Assembly: GCF_013359775.1 (NCBI RefSeq)
Contig: NZ_JABMCI010000067.1
Span: forward strand, 245,647-309,646
Origin: Cellulomonas humilata
Lineage (GTDB): Bacteria > Actinomycetota > Actinomycetes > Actinomycetales > Cellulomonadaceae
Length of the DNA: 64,000 nucleotides
Reading direction: 5' to 3'
The position numbers were made by a program, and so were the translations under genes. The notes under the pieces were generated by a model. That model searched no databases, was not told the origin of the DNA, and saw only the letters and a program-made list of their open reading frames with translations. Positions 36,826-46,072 of this stretch are shown piece after piece. Every line of letters begins with the position of its first letter. Position 1 is the stretch's first letter.

Positions 36826-36944
36826 CCTGCGGGTTCGCTGCCTCGCGTTGCACTTTCACCCGATCGGTCGAACGATGGTTTGCACGGGGGATGCTCCGGC
36901 CGACGTCAAGGTGAACAACGAAGTTCGACCGAGGGACGGCAGAG

Positions 36945-38246
36945 ATGCTCAGCTCACGACGCACATGGATGGGGGCCGGGGGCGCAGCGGTGCTCGCGGC
37001 AGGGTTGGCGACCGGCGGGGTCGCGGCGGGCGGCGACAGCGTCGATCGCGGACGCGGGAACGACCGCGTGGTGGCCAAGAACGTGATCTTCATGGTCGGC
37101 GACGGCCTGAGCCTCGCGGCCAGAGAGGCCACCCGGCTCGCGACCGTCGGCCAGGACGGGCAGCTGGAGATGGACTCGCTGCGCTACGCCGGCTGGACGC
37201 ACACCGACTCGGCCGACCTGGAGGAGGCCGTGACCGACTCCGCCGCGGGCGCCACGGCGTTCGCTGCGGGCGTGCGCACCTACAACGGGGCGGTGTCGGT
37301 CGACGTGAACGGCGCCCCGGTGAAGACCCTGCTGGAGCACGCGAACGACCTGCGCAAGGCGACGGGCCTGGTCTCGACCGCCCAGGTCACGGACGCGACC
37401 CCCGCGGCCTTCGGCTCCCACGTGCCCGACCGTGGCGACCAGAGCGAGATCGCGCGCCAGTTCATCGAGGTCACCAAGCCGGACGTCATCCTCGGCGGTG
37501 GCGAGGACTGGTGGTACCCGGTGGGCGACCCGGGGGCCTACCCGGACGACCCGGCGGACCCGCGTCCCGAGGTGAGCAAGAGCACCATCGGCAACCTCGT
37601 CGAGCTGGCCGAGGGGGCGGGCTACGACTACGTCAGCACCCCCGCGGAGCTCGCGGCGACGGACTCCGACAAGATCCTCGGCCTGTTCGCCAACGAGGAG
37701 ATGTTCGAGCAGTTCCCCGAGGGTCAGGGCGACGAGTACGCACCGGTCGTGCCGCTCACGGACATGACGGCGAAGGCGCTCGACGTGCTCTCCCAGGACC
37801 GGCGGGGCTTCTTCCTGATGGTCGAGGAGGAGGCCATCGACGAGATGGAGCACGCCAACAACGGCGCGCTCACCCTGAAGGCCGGCCAGGCGCTCGACGC
37901 CACGGTGGCCCTGGTCCGGCAGTTCGCCGCGTCGCACCCCGGCACGCTGGTCGTCGTGGTCGGTGACCACGAGACCGGTGGGCTGGCCATCGAGAACGTC
38001 TCGTCGACCGACGAGTCGGGTGACCCGACCAGCACCGTCCCCGGCGTCCTGCAGAGCCTGGAGGACGGTCCGTTCCCGATCGCGAACAGCGACCTGGAGT
38101 TCACGATCGACTGGACGACGAGCGGGCACACGGGCGCCGCGACGCCGCTGACCGCCGAGGGGCCGGGAGCCGAACGGCTGGCACGCTCGCAGGACAACAC
38201 CGACGTGTTCACGGTGGTCCTGGACGCGATGCGCGGCCGGCGCTGA
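36945..38246 (+). CDS. phoA: Secreted alkaline phosphatase (PhoA superfamily)
   Basis: The 433-aa phosphomonoesterase has an N-terminal export signal with SSRRTW before a hydrophobic stretch, which suggests the Tat pathway. The catalytic serine is in TDSAAGATAF (Ser near residue 99). Metal-site segments are NVIFMVGDGL at the N terminus, MVEEEAIDEMEHANN and VVVGDHETGG, with a final SGHTGAAT histidine. GGTGAAC at 36910-36916 upstream is a possible half-site for phosphate control, but one half-site is weak evidence. A very long hairpin ends the transcript. Confidence 0.9.
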   Translation: MLSSRRTWMGAGGAAVLAAGLATGGVAAGGDSVDRGRGNDRVVAKNVIFMVGDGLSLAAREATRLATVGQDGQLEMDSLRYAGWTHTDSADLEEAVTDSAAGATAFAAGVRTYNGAVSVDVNGAPVKTLLEHANDLRKATGLVSTAQVTDATPAAFGSHVPDRGDQSEIARQFIEVTKPDVILGGGEDWWYPVGDPGAYPDDPADPRPEVSKSTIGNLVELAEGAGYDYVSTPAELAATDSDKILGLFANEEMFEQFPEGQGDEYAPVVPLTDMTAKALDVLSQDRRGFFLMVEEEAIDEMEHANNGALTLKAGQALDATVALVRQFAASHPGTLVVVVGDHETGGLAIENVSSTDESGDPTSTVPGVLQSLEDGPFPIANSDLEFTIDWTTSGHTGAATPLTAEGPGAERLARSQDNTDVFTVVLDAMRGRR

Positions 38247-38250
38247 CGCA

Positions 38251-38290
38251 CGACGAGGGCGGCTGTGCGGACGCGCAGCCGCCCTCGTCG
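38251..38290. terminator. Strong bidirectional terminator after phoA
   Basis: CGACGAGGGCGGCTG at 38251-38265 pairs perfectly with CAGCCGCCCTCGTCG at 38276-38290, and inner bases lengthen the stem to 18 pairs with one wobble and a four-base loop. It lies between convergent genes. Confidence 0.9.
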
Positions 38291-38297
38291 CCGGCGG

Positions 38298-39122
38298 TCA
38301 GGACTGGAGGAACTCGAGCAGGTCGGCGTTGATCGTCGCCGCCTCGGTGGTCGGCATGCCGTGCGGGAACCCGGCGTAGGTCTTCAGGGTCCCGTTCTGC
38401 AGCAGCTGCGCCGACAACGGTGCGGAGTCCGCGTACGGGACCACCTGGTCGTCGTCGCCGTGCATCACGAGCACCGGGACCGTGATCTTCTTCAGGTCCT
38501 CGGTGAAGTCGGTCTGCGAGAACGCGACGATGCCGTCGTAGTGCGCCTTGGCGCCGCCCATCATCCCCTGGCGCCACCAGTTCTCGATGATCGCCTCGGA
38601 CGGATCGCGGCCGGGCCGGTTGAAGCCGTAGAACTCGGTGGCGGCCAGGGCCCGGTAGAAGTTCGACCGGTTGGTGGCCACCTGCTCCTGGAGCCCGTCG
38701 AAGACTGCCTTCGGCAGGCCGCCCGGGTTGGCGTCGGTCTGCACCATGATCGGCGGCACCGCGCTGATCAGCACCGCCTTGGCGACGCGGCTCTCCCCGT
38801 GCCGGGCGATGTAGTGCACCACCTCGCCGCCGCCGGTGGAGTGGCCGATGTGGACGGCGTCGTGCAGGTCCAGGTGCTCGGTCAGGGCGGCCAGGTCGTC
38901 CGCGTAGTGGTCCATGTCGTGGCCGTCGCTGGTCTGCGTGGACCGCCCGTGCCCGCGGCGGTCGTGCGCGATGACGCGGTAGCCGTGCTGGAGGAAGAAG
39001 AGCAGCTGGGTGTCCCAGTCGTCGGCCGAGAGCGGCCAGCCGTGGCTGAAGACGAGCGGCTGACCCGACCCCCAGTCCTTGTAGAAGATCTCGGTGCCGT
39101 CGGTCGTCGTGATCGTGCCCAT
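38298..39122 (-). CDS. Alpha/beta hydrolase, non-heme chloroperoxidase type
   Basis: The 274-aa hydrolase matches the cofactor-free haloperoxidase or arylesterase group: [18 protein letters not shown] at the N terminus, [12 protein letters not shown] (oxyanion), HDRRGHGRS, nucleophile elbow GHSTGGGE (Ser near 96), acid in [13 protein letters not shown], and histidine in GFPHGMPTT. It starts at ATG 39122 with AGGAGGGTC upstream. These enzymes act as esterases or perhydrolases in vitro; natural substrates are seldom known. It is monocistronic, ending seven bases from the bidirectional terminator. Confidence 0.88.
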   Translation of the reverse strand: MGTITTTDGTEIFYKDWGSGQPLVFSHGWPLSADDWDTQLLFFLQHGYRVIAHDRRGHGRSTQTSDGHDMDHYADDLAALTEHLDLHDAVHIGHSTGGGEVVHYIARHGESRVAKAVLISAVPPIMVQTDANPGGLPKAVFDGLQEQVATNRSNFYRALAATEFYGFNRPGRDPSEAIIENWWRQGMMGGAKAHYDGIVAFSQTDFTEDLKKITVPVLVMHGDDDQVVPYADSAPLSAQLLQNGTLKTYAGFPHGMPTTEAATINADLLEFLQS

Positions 39123-39183
39123 GGGTGACCCTCCTGGAGAACGAGAACGGTCATCCGAGACTAAGCGGGCACCGCCCGGTTGC

Positions 39184-39486
39184 CTAGGTCACCCGCTGCC
39201 GGACCAGCTCCACGATGCGGCCGGCGTTCAGCGTCCAGCCGACGCCGAACACGCGCGGGCTGATCACGTGGGCGCCCTCGGGGTCCCACATGCGCTCCTT
39301 GAACCGCGCCATGGTGGGCACCCGGAAGTCGTAGGGGACGAACCCGACCACCTGTCCGTGCCACTCGCGCTCCTCGGCGGGTTGCCGCAGCTCCTTGACG
39401 ACGGCCGCGACGGCCAGCGCCAGGGTGATCAGGCGGATGAGCTTCTGGAGGTCGAGCGCGGTGCTGTCCTCGTCGTGCGATGCCAT
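39184..39486 (-). CDS. DUF5808 domain protein with one membrane segment
   Basis: The 100-aa protein starts at ATG 39486 behind GAGGGAG. An N-terminal hydrophobic helix ([15 protein letters not shown]) is followed by a domain with [22 protein letters not shown] and [16 protein letters not shown], which I recognise as the DUF5808 pattern (fixed [11 protein letters not shown] core). Function is unknown. An upstream ATG at 39537 is possible but has no ribosome binding site. It lies between two unrelated transcription units. Confidence 0.75.
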   Translation of the reverse strand: MASHDEDSTALDLQKLIRLITLALAVAAVVKELRQPAEEREWHGQVVGFVPYDFRVPTMARFKERMWDPEGAHVISPRVFGVGWTLNAGRIVELVRQRVT

Positions 39487-39559
39487 GTCGACTCCCTCGT
39501 TCGTCGGTGGCCCCATGCTCCTCCCCCGAGCAGGCACAGGGCCACCGACCCCAGGTGGG

Positions 39560-40885
39560 CTACTGGACCAGGACCGACTCCGCCTCGGCGAACCACTCGT
39601 CCACGGCCTGGTCCACGCTCATCGAGCCGTAGGAGAGGTCCTGGCTGATGCGCACGAAGGCCGTCTCCAGCGTCCCGAACCCGGCGACGGGGGGCGGCGG
39701 GGAGTTGGTGAGGTAGGGCGTCAGCGACTCCTCGTACTCGAGGATCTGCAGGTCGAGTCCCGTGGGCTCGAACCCGGCGAGCGCCGCGCTGGACGCGGGG
39801 ACCCCCCGCGACATCCCGAAGATCTCGCCCACCTCCGGGCTGTTGGTGAGGAAGTCGATGAGTGCGGCTGCCTCCGCGGGGTGCTCGGAGTTGGCGGAGA
39901 GCGCGAGCATCAGCGACGGCTTCAGGAAGAGGCCCCGCTCGTCCGGGTCGTCCGTCGGCAGCGGCACGAGGTTCAGGTCTCCCTCGTCGGTGCCCTCGGA
40001 GAAGCGCACGAGGAAGTTGTCCCAGCTGATGTCGGCGGCGGTCTCGCCGACCCCGAGAGCGTCTGCACCCTCGAGCTGCGTCTGGCGGTCGGGCGGCAGC
40101 AGGACGGCGTTCTCGTGCAGGGAGGCGGCGCGTTCCCACCACTGCGCGAGGTCGGCCTTCTCGAATCCGAGCCCGTCGTCCTCGAAGAGGGTCTTGCCCT
40201 GCTGCCCGAGCCAGATCTGGAACAGCCAGAGGATCTGGGTGTAGTCGACCGACCCGTACACCACCGGCGTCGTCGACCGACCGGCGGTCGCCACGTCGGT
40301 CAGGAACTCGTCGTACTCGTCCCAGGTGGCGTCGGACGCCGGCGGCTCGACGCCGAGGGTGGCGAGGAGGTCGGTGTTGACGATCGTCGCGAGCGTGTTC
40401 GTGCTCGTCGGGATGGCGTAGGTCTCGCCGTCGATCTGTGCGGCCGGCAGGAGCGACTCGGGCAGCCCGTCGGTCGCGATCTCGGCGCCCAGGTAGTCGT
40501 CCAGCGCGGCGATCTGACCGTTCGTGGCGTACTCGGTGAGGTAGGCGACGTCCATCTGCATCACGTCGGGCAGGCTGTTGCCCGCCGCCTCGGTGTTGCG
40601 AGCCGTCCAGTAGTCGCCCCACCCCGCGAACCGCGTGCGCACGTCGACGTTCGGGTTCTCCTTCTCGAAGAGCGCGACGGCCTCCTCGTACCGCTCCGCG
40701 CGGCTCGTGTCACCCCACCAGGCGAAGTCCAGCGCGACGGGTCCGCCGTCCGTCGTCGGGTCGTCCGCGGACGCCTCGCCCGGGCTGCTGCACCCGGCGA
40801 CGAGGACGCTGACGAGTCCCGCCGCGACGAGCGCCATCGTCTGCGTGCGTGGTCGGGACCTGACCTTGGGTGCTGATGTCCTCAT
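39560..40885 (-). CDS. Orphan ABC sugar-binding lipoprotein
   Basis: The 441-aa CUT1-type binding protein has a lipobox VLVAGC (Cys32) after a basic, hydrophobic signal peptide. Family marks are LDFAWWGDTSRAERYEEAVALFEKENPNV, GNSLPDVMQMDVAYLTEYA and a long C-terminal helix region. ATG 40885 has AAGGAGG upstream. No permease genes follow; the next genes downstream are DUF5808 and a hydrolase, so permeases must be elsewhere or shared. It lies 100 bp after a DeoR/LacI hybrid regulator on the same strand, which probably controls it together with the divergent DUF2264 gene. Confidence 0.9.
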   Translation of the reverse strand: MRTSAPKVRSRPRTQTMALVAAGLVSVLVAGCSSPGEASADDPTTDGGPVALDFAWWGDTSRAERYEEAVALFEKENPNVDVRTRFAGWGDYWTARNTEAAGNSLPDVMQMDVAYLTEYATNGQIAALDDYLGAEIATDGLPESLLPAAQIDGETYAIPTSTNTLATIVNTDLLATLGVEPPASDATWDEYDEFLTDVATAGRSTTPVVYGSVDYTQILWLFQIWLGQQGKTLFEDDGLGFEKADLAQWWERAASLHENAVLLPPDRQTQLEGADALGVGETAADISWDNFLVRFSEGTDEGDLNLVPLPTDDPDERGLFLKPSLMLALSANSEHPAEAAALIDFLTNSPEVGEIFGMSRGVPASSAALAGFEPTGLDLQILEYEESLTPYLTNSPPPPVAGFGTLETAFVRISQDLSYGSMSVDQAVDEWFAEAESVLVQ

Positions 40886-40985
40886 CGCGAGCCTCCTTGC
40901 TCTTCAGCCGCTGAGCGGCACGGTGCGGTCGATGGGACATTCTTCGAGCGGCGGCGGCCGGTCTGCGGCAAACGTGCAGAACCGA

Positions 40986-42052
40986 TCACGACGCGACATG
41001 GGCGCCGCACGAGCGCCGCACGGTGAGGCGCGGGAGCAGCTGGACGTGCCGTGGCGGGCCGCCGCCGTCAGGTCCGCTGGTCACGCGGTCGACGAGCATC
41101 CGCACCGCCTCCCGGCCGAGCTCGTGGCGGGGAGAGGTGACTGCCGTGAGGGGCACGGGGGCGAACGCGGCGACCTCGTCGTCGTACGCGACGACCGCGA
41201 GGTCGCCGGGCACGGTCAGCCCGCGGTCCAGGGCTGCTTCCACCACCCGGGTGGCGTGGTCGTCGGTGTGCACCAGCAGAGCCCGGCACCCGGTGTCCAC
41301 ACACCCGTCGAGCAGCATCCGAATGGCGTGGTCCAGCTGCTCGGGGTCGTCGTCGCCCTTGGGCAGCGGCACGTCGGGGGCCGGGGGGAGAGCGAGTCGT
41401 CGAGACGCCTCCAGGTGCCCGGCGCGCACGGACGGGGCGGTCGGTGTGCGGTCGTAGACCCCCAGCCCGACGGGGCCGTGGCCGAGCCGGACCAGGTGCT
41501 CGACCGCCAGCGCTGCGCCGTGCACGTGGTCGGTGCGCACCGAGTCGAGCTCGTGCACCGCGGTCGCCGCGAACCGGCGTTCCAGGAGCACCACCGGGAC
41601 CGGAGGGACGTCAGCCACTCCGCGAGCTCGTCCTCCGTCCGTCCTCGTGCCGTGGGGGCGAGGACGAGGCCGTCGACCCCGAGCGACAGCAGTCGCGCGA
41701 CCTGCTTCTCCTCGATGTCCGGCCGGTAGTGCGAGACGCCGAGGACGAGACGGACCCGCTGCGTGTGCGACAGGGACTCCATGCCGCGGACCACCTGGGG
41801 GAAGTGCGCCGTCGTGCTCGGCACGACGACGCCGACGAGGAGGCGGCTGGGTTGCGGTGTGCGGGCCGAGGCCAGCGCGATGGCGCCACCGTGGACGCGG
41901 GCGAGCAGGCCGGCACCCTCGAGCTCGATGATGTCCCGGCGCACGGTGACCTCGGAGACGCCCAGCTCGGTGGCGGCCTCCGCTGCTCGCAGGCTCCCGC
42001 GCAGCTCGATCTCGCGCAGCAGGAACTCGCGGCGAGCCTGGGGAAGCTGCAT
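40986..42052 (-). pseudogene. DeoR/LacI hybrid regulator with a one-base frameshift
   Basis: From ATG 42052 (behind GGGAGGAG) the frame encodes a DeoR-type HTH (LRAAEAATELGVSEVTVRRD). It then enters a LacI-type periplasmic-binding-like domain (VGVVVPSTTAHFPQVVRGM through LSLGVDGLVLAPTARG). The reading then leaves frame at about 41611-41614; the rest of the domain (PVPVVLLERRFAATAVHEL to VRRSCGAHVAS) continues in another frame to 40986. Adding one base after EWL would give a continuous ~355-aa protein reading EWLDVPPVPVVLLERR, which fits the family well. It is either a real recent inactivation or a sequencing error. Its natural targets would be the orphan binding protein downstream and the divergent DUF2264 gene. 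Confidence 0.8.
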
Positions 42053-42141
42053 GACGGTTCTCCTCCCGACGGACCGCGACGCCTGTGTCGCAAAGTGTCC
42101 GTTTGATCGGTCAGGCCCACAGGCTAGCCAACACTGCACGG
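42053..42141. promoter_or_regulatory. Divergent control region, regulator / DUF2264
   Basis: GCCTGTG at 42081-42087 and CACAGGC at 42118-42124 are perfect 7-bp arms spaced by 30 bases, flanking a less GC-rich centre (AAAGTGTCCGTTTGATCGG). It is the likely operator/promoter region for the divergent pair. Confidence 0.4.
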
Positions 42142-44106
42142 GTGACCAGCACCACGCCCGCCCTGCCCACCGCCGGCCCGGCGGACCACACGCGCTGGGT
42201 CGAGCTCGCCGATGCGCTGCTCCGGTCCACCCGCCCGTTCGCGTCGTCGACGCACGCTCTGCTGCGGCTGCCCGGCCCGGCCAGCGCGTCCGGGGCGTGG
42301 AGCGACGGCCTCGAGGGGTACGCCCGCACCTTCCTGCTCGCCGCGTTCCGGGTCCGCGGCGCGGACGGTGCCGACCCGCACGGGCACCTCGAGCGGTACG
42401 CCGCCGGGCTGCGCCACGGAGTCGATCGGGGGCACGCCGAGCGGTGGCCCGGGATCCCCGAACGCCGCCAGGCGATCGTCGAGGCGGCGTCCGTGGCCGT
42501 CGCGCTGTCTGAGACACGCCTTTGGTTGTGGGACCGGCTGGACGACACGACCCGCGCCCGGACCGTCGACTGGATGGCCGACATCGTGGGCACCTCGGGG
42601 TACCGCAACAACTGGCTGTGGTTCCAGAACGTGGTGGAGTCGTTCCTGCGCGAGGTCGGCGGCCCATGGAGCCAGGAGGACCTCGACCGCAACGACGCGC
42701 TGCAGGAGGACCTCTACGTCGGGGACGGCTGGTACTCCGACGGACGGGGCGCGCACGGTCGTCCGCAGACATTCGACTACTACGCCGGCTGGGCCTGGCA
42801 CCTCTACCCCCTGCTGCGGGCCCGGATCGAGGGACGCCCGCTGGAGAGGGTCCACGCGGAGCGGCTCCACGCGTACCTCGAGGGTGCGCAGCACCTCGTC
42901 GGGTCCGACGGGGCACCCGTCCTGCACGGCAGGTCGGCCACGTACCGGTTCGGGATGCTCGCCCCCTTCTGGGCCGGTGCGCTCGCGGGCGCGACACCGT
43001 TGCAGCCGGGGCAGACCCGCGCGCTGGCGTCCGCTGTCGTCGACCACTTCCTGGCGTCCGGGGCCGTCGACGACCAGGGGATGCTCAGCATCGGCTGGCA
43101 CCGGCCCTTCACCGGGCTGCGCCAGCTGTACTCCGGCGGGGCCTCGCCGTACTGGGCCAGCAAGGGCTTCCTCGGTCTGCTGCTCGGCCCGGACCACCCG
43201 GTGTGGACCGACGCCGCGTCGACGCCACCGGCCTGGGAGCGCGAGGCCGTCACGCTGCTGCGCGCTCCGGGTTGGCTGGTCGTGAGCACCCCACAGGACG
43301 GCACGGTCCGGCTGCTCAACCACGGCTCCGACCGTGTCCTCGACCCGCCGTGGTCGCCGCGCGCGGACGACCCGTTCTACGCCCGCCTCGGCTACTCGAA
43401 CCACACCTCTCCGCAGCTCGCACCTGACGCCATCGCGGCTCCGGAAGACTCGCACGTCGCCCTGCTCGACGAGCGGGGGGAGCCGTCGCACCGGGATGCC
43501 GTCGAGCGCCTGCACCTGGCCGACGGGGTCGCGGTGTCGCGGTCGCGCACGCACTGGCTCACCCTGCCGACTGCGGCTGGTGTCGGTGCCGCCACCTGGG
43601 CCGGTCTGCGTGCAGGGCCGCACCTGGTCACCGCGTCGGTCGTGCGGGGACACGCCGAGGTCAGGCTGGCGTGGTGGGAGGGCGCGACGGACGACGTCGA
43701 CGGTGGCTGGCCCCGGGCGGACGGACCGTTCGCCCTGCGGGTCGGCGGGTGGGCGCTGGCTGCCGAACGTGCGGACGACCTGAGCCTGGACGAGCAGACG
43801 CACGGGATCCGGGTCCGCCGACTGGACGGCGCCGGGTCGCTGGTGCGCGGTCTGCGAGGCCTCGACGTCGCCGGCTCGACCGCTCGCCACGGCGCGGACC
43901 CGCTCGGCGCCGCTTCGGTCACGCCCTGGGTGCGCAGCTCCGGCGCTGTCCCTGCGGGTCACGTGGTCGCGGCGCTCGTGGTCCTCGCCGGCGCGGCCGC
44001 CGACGTCGAGCCGACCGCCACGGTGCGGGTCCGGGACGCGCGCGCCGTCGAGGTCAGCTGGCCCGACGGCCACGTCGACGTGGTCCACGGAGAGGACCTC
44101 CGGTGA
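42142..44106 (+). CDS. DUF2264 domain protein, probable glycan-active enzyme
   Basis: The 654-aa protein matches DUF2264, an (alpha/alpha)-barrel-like family found in polysaccharide-utilisation clusters. Family segments are GLEGYARTFLLAAFRVRG, YRNNWLWFQNVVESFLREVGG, YVGDGWYSDGRGAHGRPQTFDYYAGWAWHLY, and YWASKGFLGLLL. The C-terminal third is beta-rich. There is no export signal, so it should be cytoplasmic. I placed the start at GTG 42142; the frame is open to 42085 but the extra part covers the control region. It overlaps the next gene by four bases (GTGA). The reaction is not proven for the family. Confidence 0.82.
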   Translation: MTSTTPALPTAGPADHTRWVELADALLRSTRPFASSTHALLRLPGPASASGAWSDGLEGYARTFLLAAFRVRGADGADPHGHLERYAAGLRHGVDRGHAERWPGIPERRQAIVEAASVAVALSETRLWLWDRLDDTTRARTVDWMADIVGTSGYRNNWLWFQNVVESFLREVGGPWSQEDLDRNDALQEDLYVGDGWYSDGRGAHGRPQTFDYYAGWAWHLYPLLRARIEGRPLERVHAERLHAYLEGAQHLVGSDGAPVLHGRSATYRFGMLAPFWAGALAGATPLQPGQTRALASAVVDHFLASGAVDDQGMLSIGWHRPFTGLRQLYSGGASPYWASKGFLGLLLGPDHPVWTDAASTPPAWEREAVTLLRAPGWLVVSTPQDGTVRLLNHGSDRVLDPPWSPRADDPFYARLGYSNHTSPQLAPDAIAAPEDSHVALLDERGEPSHRDAVERLHLADGVAVSRSRTHWLTLPTAAGVGAATWAGLRAGPHLVTASVVRGHAEVRLAWWEGATDDVDGGWPRADGPFALRVGGWALAAERADDLSLDEQTHGIRVRRLDGAGSLVRGLRGLDVAGSTARHGADPLGAASVTPWVRSSGAVPAGHVVAALVVLAGAAADVEPTATVRVRDARAVEVSWPDGHVDVVHGEDLR

Positions 44107-45107
44107 GCCGGGTCCGCGCCGCGATCGCCATGCGCGACGGCGACCTCGTCCCCGACCTGTTCGACCGCGTCGCGCTGGACCGGCTGCGCGCCAGCGTCGC
44201 GCTCGACCCGGTGGTGCTCACCACCCTCGACGACGCGCGGTCGCGCACGACGCTGCACGACGTCGAGGTGCTCGTCACCGGGTGGGGAGCACCTCGGCTG
44301 GACGGACCGACCCTTGACCTCGCCCCGCAGCTGCGCCTGGTGGTGCACACCGGCGGCACGGTGCGGAAGATCGTGACGCCGGAGCTGTGGGAGCGCGGGG
44401 TGCGCGTGTCCAGCAGCGCCTCCGCCAACGCCCAACCGGTCGCCGAGTACACGCTCGCGATGGTGCTCCTGGCCGGCAAGCGCGTCCTCGAGGCCGCCGA
44501 GTCCTACACCCGCCACCGGTCCCTGACCGCCGGGAGCGCCAGCGGCCCGCTCGGCAACAACGGCCTCGTCGTGGGTGTCGTCGGGGCGTCACGCATCGGC
44601 CGCCAGGTCCTCGAGCTGCTGCACCGCTTCGACGTGGAGCTGCTGCTGCACGACCCGTGGGTCACCGACCGGGACGCCCGCGCGCTGGGTGCGACGGCTA
44701 CCGGGCTCGACGACCTGATGCGGCACGCCGACGTCGTCACGGTCCACGCCCCGGAGCTGCCGGAGACGCGCCACCTGATCGGCCGCCGCCAGCTGGCGCT
44801 CATGCGGTCCGGAACCACGTTGGTGAACACGGCGCGCGGGTCGCTCGTCGACACCGAGGCCCTCACGCAGGAGGTGCTCAGCGGCAGGCTCCGGGCGGTG
44901 CTGGACGTCACCGACCCCGAACCCCTGCCGCCCGAGCACCCGCTGTTCACCGCTCCGGGCGCGCTGCTCACCCCGCACGTCGCCGGGTCGCTCGGCAACG
45001 AGCTGCGCCGCCTCGGTGCCAGCGCGGTCGCGGAGGTTGCACGGTTCGTCGCGGGGGAGGACCTGGTGCACGAGGTCCGGGCCGCCGACCTGGCGAGAAC
45101 GGCCTGA
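44103..45107 (+). CDS. D-isomer-specific 2-hydroxyacid dehydrogenase
   Basis: The 334-aa NAD-dependent enzyme begins at GTG 44103, overlapping the DUF2264 stop. The nucleotide site is VVGVVGASRIGRQVLELL, a GxSxxG variant of the usual GxGxxG. Catalytic residues are visible as Arg in VNTARGSLVD, Glu in DVTDPEPLPPEHPLF and His in TPHVAGS. Coupling to a DUF2264 protein suggests oxidation or reduction of a sugar acid released from a glycan. The exact substrate is unknown. The convergent hydrolase lies 16 bases beyond. Confidence 0.88.
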   Translation: MSRVRAAIAMRDGDLVPDLFDRVALDRLRASVALDPVVLTTLDDARSRTTLHDVEVLVTGWGAPRLDGPTLDLAPQLRLVVHTGGTVRKIVTPELWERGVRVSSSASANAQPVAEYTLAMVLLAGKRVLEAAESYTRHRSLTAGSASGPLGNNGLVVGVVGASRIGRQVLELLHRFDVELLLHDPWVTDRDARALGATATGLDDLMRHADVVTVHAPELPETRHLIGRRQLALMRSGTTLVNTARGSLVDTEALTQEVLSGRLRAVLDVTDPEPLPPEHPLFTAPGALLTPHVAGSLGNELRRLGASAVAEVARFVAGEDLVHEVRAADLARTA

Positions 45108-45128
45108 CACCGGTCCCCACCGGTCAGG
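45102..45128. terminator. Imperfect hairpin between convergent genes
   Basis: CTGAC-A-CCGGT and ACCGG-TCAG arms around CCCC form a bulged stem overlapping both gene ends. A weak bidirectional terminator. Confidence 0.4.
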
Positions 45129-45996
45129 CCGAGCTGTCGAGCACCTCGCGCAGCCGCGCGGCGAACGCCTCCGGCTGGCCCGGCTGGCCGTACTCGTCGC
45201 CGAGGAACCCGCCGTGGTTGCTGGGAAAGACGGTGAGCTCCTGGTCGAGCTCGTCGGCGAGCGCGGAGGAGGTCCGCCAGGTGAGCGTGCCCGTGCTCTC
45301 GATGCCGGCGGCGATGACCACCCGCGTGGGCGCGGCGGTGAGCGCGGGGACGTCCGGCTGGTAGGCCGTGATCGCGTTGGAGATGCCCGACAGCAGCGGG
45401 TCGCCGCGGGACCCGTCGTCACCGGTCGGCAACCCGAAGGCGGCCGGGTCGGGCAGCTCGGCGCCGAACTCGTCGGTGAGCTCGCCCTCCCAGGACGTCA
45501 GCGCGATGAACGCCGCCATCCCGGCTCCCCAGCCGAGCTGGTGGTAGGCGTCCTGCACCCGCTTCTCCGCGGCGAACGCCTCCTGCGCGTCCGGCAGGAC
45601 GCCGAGCAGGGGCGGCTCGTGCGCGACGAACGTGCGGACGTCGTCGGGGTGCGCGGAGACGAGGTGCAACCCGGTGACCGCGCCCCCGCTGCTGCCGAGG
45701 AGGTCGACGGTCCCGCCGAGCTCGGCGATCAGCCGGTGCAGGTCGCCGGCCTGCTGCTGGGGGGTGTTCGCGGTCTCGCCGTCGCTACGGGTGCTCCGGC
45801 CGAGGCCGCGCGGGTCGTACGTGACCACGGTCCGGTCCGGGAAGTACGACGCGAGCGTGCCGAAGCCGGACGCGTCCATGGGCTGGGCGATGAACAGGAG
45901 CGGCGGGCGGCCGTCAGCCGGCGGGAGGGGGCCGCGGACGTCGTAGGTGAGCGTCGCCCCGGGAACGTCCAGGGTGTGGGTCGTGGCGGTCGTCAT
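45124..45996 (-). CDS. Alpha/beta hydrolase
   Basis: The 290-aa hydrolase starts at ATG 45996 with GGAGGATC upstream. Elements are VVTYDPRGLGRSTRSDGE, the nucleophile elbow LLGSSGGAVTGL (second Ser) and the C-terminal histidine in FPSNHGGFLGDEYG. The order matches small-molecule esterases or antibiotic-pathway hydrolases of the family. No lid-specific motif identifies the substrate. It is monocistronic between convergent genes and the GH43 gene's end. Confidence 0.85.
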   Translation of the reverse strand: MTTATTHTLDVPGATLTYDVRGPLPPADGRPPLLFIAQPMDASGFGTLASYFPDRTVVTYDPRGLGRSTRSDGETANTPQQQAGDLHRLIAELGGTVDLLGSSGGAVTGLHLVSAHPDDVRTFVAHEPPLLGVLPDAQEAFAAEKRVQDAYHQLGWGAGMAAFIALTSWEGELTDEFGAELPDPAAFGLPTGDDGSRGDPLLSGISNAITAYQPDVPALTAAPTRVVIAAGIESTGTLTWRTSSALADELDQELTVFPSNHGGFLGDEYGQPGQPEAFAARLREVLDSSA

Positions 45997-46072
45997 CTGA
46001 TCCTCCGGGTGCGGTCGAGGCCCCTGCCAGTATCGGGGCCCCGACCGCATCCGGTCGAGGGTCCGGCCCAGG

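Noticed and set aside
36904..36930. PHO-box-like GGTGAAC before phoA
   Set aside because: Only one half-site is convincing; a proper box needs direct repeats, so no separate feature was called.
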